Assembly (NCBI GenBank): GCA_958299035.1 | Contig: CATQJL010000112.1 | Location: 41,854,833-41,918,832 of the forward strand | Direction: 5' to 3' | From: Cylicocyclus nassatus | Taxonomy: Eukaryota; Nematoda; Chromadorea; Rhabditida; Strongylidae | DNA: 64,000 nucleotides | Notes under the pieces: generated by a model | What the model was told of the DNA's origin: nothing | The model's database searches: none | What the model saw: only the letters and a program-made list of their open reading frames with translations | Translations under genes and position numbers: made by a program | Shown: piece after piece, positions 36,001-46,468 of the stretch | How the letters are laid out: each line of letters begins with the position of its first letter | How positions within the stretch are numbered: the stretch's first letter is position 1

Positions 36001-39000
36001 CTACGTTCCTGGCAAGCATGCGCGTTTCTTGCAACGTTTTAGTACACTTGAAAAGGGCGGCACGCGTGCTGCTATCTTCAAACTTCACAACAGTTCAAAT
36101 TTCCTAGGTCTTTTTTCGCCTACAGTATATATCACAAGAACGATCTTCTCCAATTACAGCCACTTCGAGACTTTTTCGGGAAGAGAAACAAAGAATTCCC
36201 AAAGTGTATAGATGTGCTGCTTATTATGCCCATAAACACTACTTTTTTGGCCCTTATACGTCTACTTTCTGTTCGCTCAAAACTCTGCATACAAGAAAAG
36301 ACCATCAACAGCATCTCTCAAGAGCTCAAGTAAAAAGGCAAGATTCCAACTGCAAAGTGGCTCGTAGAGACTTGAGAAGCAGCAATCGATCATTTTGAGA
36401 ATAGAGCAGTTATGTAGTTTTTGTCAGACCAAATTATCCAGCATCAACAGACCCCCAAAACCTGATGGTCCGTGAGATCGAATGGAGCTAATGCACGTTC
36501 TCTATACATTGGTCCTGGTTTCAATGAAGGAGATAGGATAAATGGGATAGTAATCTGAGCCCGTCAATTTAGGTTTTATGGACGAGTGGTGCCAGAGTCA
36601 CAGCTTTGTCCTGGACGAATACCGGGAAGAAAAGGCTATGATGCGACATGTGATGTCATTCAAGCAAAATCGGTGAGTAATTTGAGAGATCTGACAAAAA
36701 GATATTGGGTCTTTTGTTGAAAACAAGCTCAGCATGGCATCATCTCGGTCAATATTGCATTCGATTTCATCAGATTTGAATAATTTGGACTACATCATTT
36801 TGAGAAAAAAACTTGGTGTTTTGCAAGCCGTGCAAGAGTTGCACTTCATATTAGATTTCAAAATTTCGGAAACTGACACTCACTTGATGAGAAATTGCTA
36901 GTTTTTGAATAATTGTGATCCTAAGTCATCAAATTTCACTTATATATGGACAAAGGAATGACTTCAAGAGACTTCTGAACTCACACAAGCATTCAATCTT
37001 TCAGTTTTCAAATGCAACTAATAAATTGCAATTTCTTGAGCAATAGGAATGAAACCGAAAGCATAACATTGGCAGTTCAGAAAATTTTCGCGGAGGGAGC
37101 GCGAGCGTTAGCCACTTCTCGCGAAAAATTTTGGGATGCTTTCCAAAATTTTTGCGGACCTGAGAGTGAAATCAAAAAGTGACAGTAGCTATGCGAAAAA
37201 TTCCACAAAGATTTGAATGTCATGAAAGTTAAGTTTGAAATTTTTGCAGATGAAAAAAGTCACATTTGCAGTTTTTGAACTCATGTATTTTATCTGAAAA
37301 TTCTTTTCCGATGCTGATAGTCAGTTTTACGAACATATGGCATTTTTACATCTAATAAATTTTGCTTGATAGAATATATTTGAAAACTTTAATACAGAAA
37401 GGTCGATAATGATGATATTTCATGATTAGCATGACTATAGGGCGTGAGGTTTCCGAAAGAGCATCTTCGACCACAAATCTAACTTCATTGTGCTTTTATT
37501 GTTTGTGTGTGAGCATATGGGGAATTCATTTTCACGCATTAGCTCTGCTTTTTTTTCCAAAATTCCTTTGCTCTTGGTCATTCCTTTATGGCATCTTTCA
37601 CTGCATTAGTTATCTTCATACAGCTGAGAACACAACAAATGCCCTGCTTGCATTCTGAGCTTACACTCTTTGACCTCAATTACGCGATCGCATAGCGTCT
37701 CATGTGCCATTACACCGCTTACGCTCACAACAATTTCCGAGCCATGTACGGTGTTCGCCAAGCTTCATCCGCATCTGCAACGCGGATGTGTCCGGCGCGG
37801 ATTAGTGCGCGGCACATTTGCCGAAGAAATCCACATCTTTTCAAATGCTGTCGAGCGAAAATTAGATGTGCACTCAAGGCCCGGCGATAATGTTCCCCAT
37901 TGCGTACCTATTCACAAGAGCTTAGCGATGAGTAGAAAGGCGCACGGCTCGCGATCCACGGCACTTTTATCCGTACTAGGGCTGTGATACGATTCCTCTA
38001 TCTCAACGAACGGCTCTCACGTGCTGCTCTACGCGCTGAAATGTCTCGCTTAGTTTTTCTTAGCGAGGCTGTTCCGGCACTTATTCACCTGCGACGGATG
38101 TGCCGAGTGCAAAGGAAAAGAGTGGAGAAAAAACTGTCAGTGCAGTCCATCAACTCACCTAACGACCCACCACAGAGCTGCTAAATTTTAGTAAATTTGG
38201 AAAAAAGATAGAGTCTAAATAGTATAAAAAACGAGAGGTTATAAAAGAGCAGGCGTAGGGTGCTCTGTCAAAAGCTATAAGGCAGGTGATCATTCATAAA
38301 TGTTCAAAAAATATTATTGATCGACAATTGACTATAGTTATCTCTAGACTGATCTATAATTTTTTTGCTGCAATTTTTTGCGGACCCACATACAGGGTGT
38401 CCCAAAAAAATGTGCCTACTGTTTGATTGTAAATAACTCTCTTGTAATGAAGTCTATCGAGAAGCTTTAGGTACCGATCTGTAGGGCGAAGCTAAACTTA
38501 GATTAACAGTATGGAGCGAATCATCTGTCTCTCTTCATTACCGTAGGATTACGGTACGAAATTCGACAAAGATTTTAGGCCATTGGAGGCTATAATTTTC
38601 CTCGGAACAAAACCAAACAAGCCAAAAACTCTCATACTACAGTAATAAGAGCAGCTCATTTCGAATCTGAAATTCCCATTTTACTGCGATGCTTCTTTTC
38701 AGAGTTATACCCGGTAAATCGTAATAACTCAATTCCCAGCATTTGTCAAAAATGTAATTACACCTTTAAAAAAGCTGAAAACACTCGTAAAAAGTTGTTA
38801 GGTGGAATTATCATGTGAGAAAACACTAGTACACGTTTTTTCAGATTTCTTGAAGAGAATTTTGTTAGGTGGTATATTTCACACTGGTTTCATATGCTGC
38901 AAGTTCGTACCGTAATTTTACAGTAATGAAAAGCGATAGATGATTCGCTCCATACCGTAAATCTAAGTTTAACCTCGCTCTACAAAACGGTACCTGAAGC

Positions 39001-42000
39001 TTCTCGAAACACTTCATTACAAGAGAGTTCTTTGCAATCAAACAGTAGGCACATTTTTTTGGGACACCCTGTATCCTGATGAGGAAACCCGAAATACAGA
39101 TTATATCGAGGTAGTGGTTCAAAATATTTTCTCTGGGGGGGAGGGGGTGGAGACAAGACATTTTCTCAATGAAAGAGCATGGAATTACAGGCCCCCTCCG
39201 ACAAATTTCTTTAGGGTCTGTAACCCTTAGATTTGGAGAAAAGTAGGCGTGGCGGCGGCCAAACCTATAAATTCCCTTATATACAGGATTAATCAGATTT
39301 CTACAATATTCAAAAGAAGTTTTAGTTAAATGTTTCCCATGTCTTGGAATGTGGTTGGCATACAAAAATTATTACTGATAAACTATTTTTATTAATCTAA
39401 AGTAAAAGCGAAAGAGTTGCGCAATTGTTACACAACATTTCTGATGATACCCATTCCTGGAATGGGGGAGGGGGGCCATCGAGCATTAAAAAACAAGGTA
39501 ACTTCCCAAATCATCCTAATATCAGTCTTTTGCAGCGTTTATCGGAATTGTGCGACAAAAAGCGCAAATGCACCGTTTACGTTGACACGACCACATTCGA
39601 AGACGATCCATGTCCTTCGACATCCAAGTACTTGCAGATGAGCTACAAATGCCGGCCAAGTGAGTTCCCATCCAGCACTTTTAAGACACCCACCATCCAT
39701 GTGTTAATCTGCCTTTCGCCAACGTTCCCTTGTCCATTATTAATGAGATTTCGTAATTGATTTGGATTAATTGAACTGCGCCAGTGGAGCGAGCGCCTAA
39801 TTAGCGCTGCGAGTCACCAGAAGGATGCTTGAGGGCTTCGCCGAGGCGTTTTATGGCTTGAGCTCAGCGTTTCTTTACAGTACTCTTCGACGGCGAGTCG
39901 TTTTGCGAGGGAACGGAAATGCAGCTCGAATGTCGAGAGGGCCGACGACTGGCCATGTATTCGGCCATTTACGGACGTAGCTCGAAAGGCCAAGCAGCGC
40001 ATTGCCCGGCTCCGGTTCACTTTGGAAGAGGTTGGGTGAGCTTCTCTTGGAGAAAAATGGGAAAATAACGAGCTGTGAAGTTATTGCACCGCTACCCAAC
40101 GACAATTTTAGAGGAGAAATATGGAGAGGTGTGGAAAATGGATGGTCTAATATTGTTGTAGTAGCTGATAAGTTTTGTTTGAGAGGGGATATAGCGTCTC
40201 TCTGCCAATAAAACTTCGGGGAGCAAAACACGATATTATGCATTCTATGGCCAATTTTTGTGCGCAAATATTGCCAGCATCACAGGCGTAGCAATCTTTT
40301 CCGCCTAAGTGTTGTCGCCACTGCAGGGCACTAAGATGATAAAGCTAAAATATCCGCAAAATATTGTATTCTTGCGTTGCTTCCCTTTCCATCAATGTCC
40401 TCATGTGCATTGTTGAATATAAGCCCCTCAATCTCAACAGCCAAGCTAAAATTTCGAAAAAAACTAGATGTTATTTCACAAAAAATCGGTTTTCTTCCAT
40501 TTTTGCTTCCTTCAAATTCGTTTGGTCTTTTACTCGAATGGAAAAATCAGGCTTGTCTACGTGTTTCTTTGATTTCTCAAATCCTTGTGTTTTTGTCTGA
40601 AGAGGATTCTTTTAAGCTTTCTGTTGCTGAAGTGCTTATCAAGTTCCTTGTACTTGAAATCTCTTGATACTCTGCAAACTATAGAATAAGCAGCGTCTAG
40701 TTTATTCACTGCGTCACTTCTCGATTAGATTTCTGAGCAGGGCTTGGCACAGCTGGCACCGGGTCAAGCTGGATACCATTTTTGGGATAGAACAAAAATT
40801 GCGACTTTTTTAGTCGACGTTGCTTTTCTGAGGGTTTTTTACGTCTAAGGTTTAGGCTCATAGAGGACTTCGTACGAAATTTTCAAGACCAAAGAGAACT
40901 TCATTTTGAAATTATCCTGGTGCCAGCTCGCGCCGAGCCCTGTTTCTAAGTATTCGTTTTTCTGCGATGCGTACGTCAAAATCGTGGGAACGCTATATGG
41001 GAGGGGGGGGGGGGGCGAAGAGGGGAGGATTGGATAGCCTAGCCTGAGGGTATACTGCTGCCGTTGACCAGGGGAGTGCAATAATTGTCGAGTGTGTCCC
41101 TGGAGAGGCCAGTCGTATTCGATTGTGTTAAGAGCCTGGCTAATGATATGTCAGCAGCGTAGTCGACGAGCCAACGAATGGGCTTTATTGCAATTTTGAG
41201 ATGAATGGGCCCGTGGGTCCCTTTGAGACGATGCGTCATTTCTCGATAGTGAAACGATTGAACATTGAAGGAATTAATTTTAGACTGCACGAGGGATGTG
41301 CTCCCCATCCTGCTCACCAAGTGCCACGCTCAGTCAGGGTGTTCGTTGACAGTCAACTCTGATGTGCTCGGCTCTCCTTGTCCAAAGGATGTTCCCTCCT
41401 ATCTTAATATACTTTTCATGTGTGGTAGGTAGATCATTTATGTTTTGCTTTTTAGGAATGTTAGCGGTAAACAGTAGTTTATTTACAGTCAATGAAGAAG
41501 TCTTCAACGAGGACGCAATCAAGGGAGATTTTGAGTTTTTGCAAAAATTTATCAAGGTATGCTACCTTGCAGGCTTTGCTAACGAAAATGCCACAAGAAA
41601 TTTCGATACAAACGAGAATTTCCAGTACTTGCCAATGTGCTCCTATTTGCAGTTGACCAAGAATTATTTTGGAAATTATTTCTAGTAGCTTGCAAACGTT
41701 TCTTCCAATTTGCGATTGGTTTCGAAGTATGCAAAGCAAACTTTACTCTTTTAGGAAATGGAACAGACTACTGCTGGTCCTTTACCTGACGACGGCTGGG
41801 AAAAGCTGAGTGAGAAGCATATCGAAGCTGAACCCAAGATCCCCGCTCCTGCTCTGTCACCAACAAGACCTGAGCCATTGTTTAACAATGACGGTGAGCA
41901 TTTAGCTTCAGAACGCATTATAAGCAAATGAAATGCATCAATGGAGCTTATATGTTTGAAAAATTCTTTTTATCCACGCAAAAAGCTTTGATTTGACTAT

Positions 42001-45000
42001 GTAAGATAAACGAAAATTCTTTTTCAAAGTTGTTATAGCCGGCTACGTCACCGAGGACCGCTACAGTCTTTCGCAGGGAACAAGCAAAAATGGTGGTCCT
42101 GGAGAAGATGAACGGGAACTTACGGAGACGGTAGAAGCGAATCTGGTCGGAATCACCCACGATCTCATGATTGCCATCAGCTTCATCAAACGTGAGTTTG
42201 GCATACAAAATCTTTCTCAGATAGAAGAAAACGACAGCACAGAATTTTGAACTCATAATTTTGTCCGATGCTCTGCATCGTCTATCAATCTTATTACTAC
42301 TCGTATTCGGAAGAGAAATGCTTTGTAGAGAGCAAATCTAATTGTCTTCAGTCGCTATGGCAATATTTCCTCCTAGATGACGATTGCACTTTTTCGGAGA
42401 GCTATCAAACTATTATATAGACTATACATCATTGCACTAAGAAAAAAAAACTCCTTCTTTGGGACGCCTACAAATTCTGCTGGAACAAAGGACTTCTTTA
42501 TGTTTTTTTTGATACTTTTAGAGAAGGTAGACTGCACCAGAATAAACTAAAGCTCAAGCTCTCCCACTCGTCTCGAATAATAAATTGGTTTTTGAACTCT
42601 GTATTCAAAAATCGTAAGCATCATTCGTTGTCTCATATGCTCCGCCTTACCCTTCAGATTTAAAAACGCGTAACCTTGACGAAGAGGAAGGAGTCTATTC
42701 CGGTTTGATACAAATTTACCCTGACATCTCCCACTTCTTGTCGCAGTTGAGTAGGAACTTGAGATGACCATAAGAAATTGAAGGTTGAAGAGAGGAATTG
42801 TGGGACGATTATCCCATCGTAAAGCAATAGTCTCAGTCTGCATCCAGTCTGTATTTTCGTAAGCAAAATTACTGTCAGTTGTTGTACCCTATCAATTCTT
42901 TTTTTCACTAATTTTTTTTCTGCGGTTTAAGACGATAGAATCTCAATTTACCAGAAAATTATTCAGAAAAAGAACTCATAAAATTGCAGTTCCAAAGCTT
43001 CCTTTTTGTGTAATATTTCCTCAAAGTATAAAAAATACAGTATCTCTTGATGTGTATTTTATACGTTTATTCTTCAAAAATTATTAGTAATATTAAACGC
43101 TCAAAAAATGCGAACTATAAACCAGTAAACTAAGTAGAGTTAAGAATCAACAACAAAAACAGAAGAGAAGCAATAGAATTTGAAACCATCCGACGATGTC
43201 ATCTTCATCGTCTGACGAGATTCTGCATTTTTGAAGCCCATAATGAATCAGCTTTGTCTTGAGAGCAGACTAAATCTCTGAGCAATTTTTCGATTTTTCA
43301 GAAAACAAAGAAAAAGCTCTGATATGCGTGATCTTATCAGCCTCACTTGCACTGATTCTGCTCTTGATCGCCTGTATTCTGCAGCAGTTTTGCGGTGGTC
43401 GACGGAAGGACAAGCGTGTCCCTTACTCCATCGAACGGAGTCAGCTGATCGCGAAGAGTAACCCAAGTGAGTTTTGCATTCGAACGGGGTCAGTTGCTGG
43501 ATTTCGGCCGTGAAAGTGGGACCGTCTCTATCGCTGAATAAATCAGCGCTCGTTTGGCTGACAAAAGTCTGTTGCTCGCACTGGCCATTCGCGATTTTTA
43601 CTACGCGTTTTATGACTGTTGCGCAACATGGTTTTATGGAAACTGCTCCCACCTTCGGGTTACTGTGACGGGGACGCGTTCGAACACCTGACAGGGTGTT
43701 GAACGTATTTGAGGGATGTGCTATTTCGGGTCGAACAGCGCCTACACATTCGCATTTGTTGAGTAAAATTCTTCTTGTTTTTTTAGCCCCTAGCTACCAA
43801 CCTCTTTAGTTCTTGCTCACTTAGCTCGCTCAAGAAGAGCCACAAAAAGCTTTAGATTAGAGCAAACATCCCTCAAAATGTGCCCGGTTTTGCTCAAATT
43901 TTTCAAAAGGGCGGTGATACACCGGCAGCGGTTGCCCAAGATCCTGAAGACGATGAAAAAGTTGGAATATACGAGGCAAAAAAACTGTATTATGTCATAC
44001 TTTCTCAAAACAACAACAAATAGATAGTGTGGGCCTTAAATCGATTTATCGATTAATACTTTTTGTGTTACTAGCCTGACGCAATGTTACAAAGTGAGGA
44101 AACCGAGGAAAGCGAGTGAAATTATCAAAAGTTCTGAACTTTTTGATTCTGGCTAGCTAGACAAAAAACTGATGATATTGGTCGGTTCGTAAGTTGAACG
44201 AAAATATTGAAAATTCTCAAAAATGTCAAAAAAGAACTCCCTAATTATATACAGATCCCTGTAACAAAAGAATGTATCCTTATTAGAAATTATTCTGCAC
44301 AAAAATCGAAAAACTGTTGAGTAGGAAAGGATACCTTGTCGGGAAAACGCTGAAATATTAACTATTCATATACTTCCAATTAGCGCGTAATCCTCCTGGG
44401 AGTCTCGTAGATCAAATTAAGAGCCTGATGGGATTCTTGGCATTGTGGCGATTGAAATATTTTCAGGAGATACTATTTAGTAGGGGTTTTCTTATCAGCT
44501 TGTATCTTCGTAATATGCCACCACTGAAGTTTGTTGTTCAAAAAACCTACTTTATAAGAACCGTCGGAAAGTGCAACTCATCAATAGCGTGTTGAACGAA
44601 TTCCTTGAAATTAAAAGCTGCAATTTCCCAAAAAATCTGCTGTAAAACTCGCCAAACAACATCATTTTGTACCCGGCTGTTTATTCAGTTGCCAAAGATC
44701 GCTGATAGTATTCTACTGCACAAGACTTCTGATCTTGCATTCTCCAAGAAATGCTTCAGACTTTCTCACATTACCGGCGAGCCATTTTTGTTGTGCTGTA
44801 AAATGTATTGTCAACAACATTCCCGAATGCGTATATCACATTTCAAGTAGCAAAACAGGCAGCGTCCAAAATTACACTGATGCTCCCGTGTGTTCTAGTT
44901 AGAAAAAAGGTAACTGGCCTGTAATCCTTACAGCGTAGCAGTAAAGTATTTAAGGCGGGAATTTTTGAGTTTTGGTTTGCGACAGTGTGTATTTCGCAAC

Positions 45001-46156
45001 TCAGTTTTTTAGTTACACTCAATTTTATAATGAAAAATGTATATTTCTAGAATCAAAACTGATTGCTGAAGGAGGGCAGATTGGATTATTTGATTTTGGC
45101 ATTTAAATGGTCAGGTGCCCGTTATAATTCTTTTGTGGGTTAATAATACTTTTGCGGTGCCAATGACACTTGCACGAGAAAGAAAATGGTTGAGTGTGCA
45201 TTTTCAAATCTTCTCTTCCAAAATCATACTTAAAGTTTGTTTGCGACACGAGAACTCTATATTGACAATGAATCAAAATTATAAATCGGTCTGCTGATAT
45301 AGGAAAGCCACTGCTAAGCAAGCTGTTCATCATAAGTTTACTAAACAACTATCGCGATACATTCTAACATTCTGAGAGTTATTAAGCTGGTCCATAAGTC
45401 CTGCTCTATAACTTTTTTAAAAACACCAGCAAGAACTCCTTCTTCATTATACTTGGAAGAAAAGAGCATTAATGGCATATTACGAAGATTCATGCTAATG
45501 GAAAGACGCAGTCAAATCGCATTTTTGTGAATTGTAGTTGTAAAAATGCTAAAAAACCAAGAAAATCTTATCCCACTTTTGATTGTGCCGTTTTACGACT
45601 TATTCTTCATATCATGAGAAGGATTTGTGCTGATCTGATGTGATTACAGATAGTTCGGTTTCTGAGCCCTATTTACTCGATATAAAAGTTTTACTTTGAG
45701 ATAATTTTCTACATGCATGATGGAGCCTAGAATTTATTATTTGCAAAAAAGTAAGGCGAGGATGTGTTCACCCTATTTCAATATGGATTTTTCATATTTT
45801 TGGTGCAGAGCACGTGGACCAATTTGATATCCTGAATCTATTCTTAGCTTAGTCATCTGCTCAAAGATCACAGACAGAGTCTAATTAGTCGGGGCTATGT
45901 AGTCTCCGCATCCCGGTGGTTCCAGGTGAAAAAGAGCATGTCGAGCAGCTGGCAATCGTGTCGAAGGTGCTGTTGATTAATGACGATCGACGGCCACTAT
46001 TTTCGCTGTGTGTAAACCCCATTTACAACTGAATTTCGTTGTTTTGCAGTTCTCGACGGGCCCCCGTCGTTGATGGAAATGGGCGACTTCGAGTCGGAGA
46101 CGTTTCTTCGCTACTCGTTGTCGACACCGCCGCGCTCAGGGCACTACGACTTCTAG
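33044..46156 (+). CDS. eva-1: EVA-1 / EVA1C orthologue: SUEL-lectin transmembrane protein
   Basis: EVA-1 is a neuronal surface protein; in C. elegans it acts as an UNC-40/DCC co-receptor in axon guidance, and human EVA1C binds Slit and heparin (family knowledge). Exons: 33044-33143, 35779-35881, 36573-36672, 39536-39659, 39881-40030, 41284-41424, 41489-41556, 41755-41893, 42030-42191, 43302-43466, 46050-46156. All phases match, giving 452 residues. A signal peptide (1 to ~28) precedes SUEL domain 1 (~47-142: ACDG..LxCP, then FYGR, CxVYV, DPCPSTSKYLQMSYKC) and SUEL domain 2 (~143-239: CEGTEMQLEC, YGRSS, LLTKC, SPCPK..YLNILFMC). A Pro/Glu-rich linker, one membrane helix (~368-389) with basic stop-transfer residues, and a ~60-residue tail follow. 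AATAAA is at 46356. Some donors are weak (gttggg at 40031). Confidence 0.93.
37690..38185 (+). other. CG-rich, coding-like block inside eva-1 intron 3
   Basis: This stretch is richer in CG dinucleotides than the AT-rich intron around it. It holds two abutting plus-strand open frames (37670-37987 and 37984-38184) with Arg/Ala/Leu-rich products. No family is recognised and no splice sites link it to eva-1 phases. It may be a pseudogene, the exon of a nested gene, or part of an old transposon. Confidence 0.3.
38393..39071. mobile_element. Tc1/mariner-type MITE in eva-1 intron 3
   Basis: The termini are CAGGGTGTCCCAAAAAAATG and its inverse, with TA on both sides (38391-38392 and 39072-39073), the target duplication of Tc1/mariner elements. 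The arms extend inward for well over 100 bp with imperfect pairing. It is 679 bp long with no transposase. Confidence 0.85.
40738..40942. mobile_element. hAT-type MITE, second copy, in eva-1 intron 5
   Basis: The termini CAGGGCTTGGCAC.. and ..GCGCCGAGCCCTG match the element at 22751-22961. The flanking octamers TTTCTGAG (40730-40737) and TTTCTAAG (40943-40950) differ by one base, as expected for an aged 8-bp duplication. It is 205 bp long. Confidence 0.85.
43787..43809 (+). CDS. eva-1: Possible alternative last exon of eva-1
   Basis: A strong acceptor (TTGTTTTTTTAG ending at 43786) follows the 43466 donor. It has the same phase as the distal last exon and would add the tail TPSYQPL and a stop. 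The resulting protein would be about 424 residues and would end in YQPL, which fits a tyrosine-based sorting motif. There is no expression evidence, so this is a candidate only. Confidence 0.35.
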
Positions 46157-46355
46157 TCGCGAGACTGTCACGACATTCCGCACTTTCGATATCCCTCGAC
46201 GATCTGTGATAGAACGAGTACCGATGTGTCGCCAAAGAAACTGGCGACATCTCTCACAAAGTAATCTCATTTCACCTCCAATCACTTATGCTCATTCATC
46301 TTTCAAACATGTTCCATATAGTTTTGTGTTTGTGTTGTACATAAATTTCCGGTCA

Positions 46356-46361
46356 AATAAA
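46356..46361 (+). terminator. eva-1: Polyadenylation signal of eva-1 (AATAAA)
   Basis: A canonical AATAAA lies 200 bp after the eva-1 stop and only ~108 bp from the stop codon of the convergent convertase gene, so the 3' UTRs probably meet or overlap. Confidence 0.6.
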
Positions 46362-46468
46362 TATTTGTAATTATCACATATATGAAATCATTCATCAGAT
46401 AAGAAACAATATCAGACAGATGTCAGTCATACTGTAATCAAGCGAATCGAATTTGAAGACGACGAAAA

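Noticed and set aside
38865..39365. 166-codon minus-strand open frame
   Set aside because: It runs out of the right arm of the Tc1/mariner-type MITE into intron DNA; there is no protein family resemblance.
40031..40035. Alternative eva-1 donor GTGAGC after GGT TGG
   Set aside because: It has the better donor consensus, but its phase does not fit the next exon (41284), which needs one base carried over; the weaker GTTGGG donor gives the conserved FGRDCTRDVL join.
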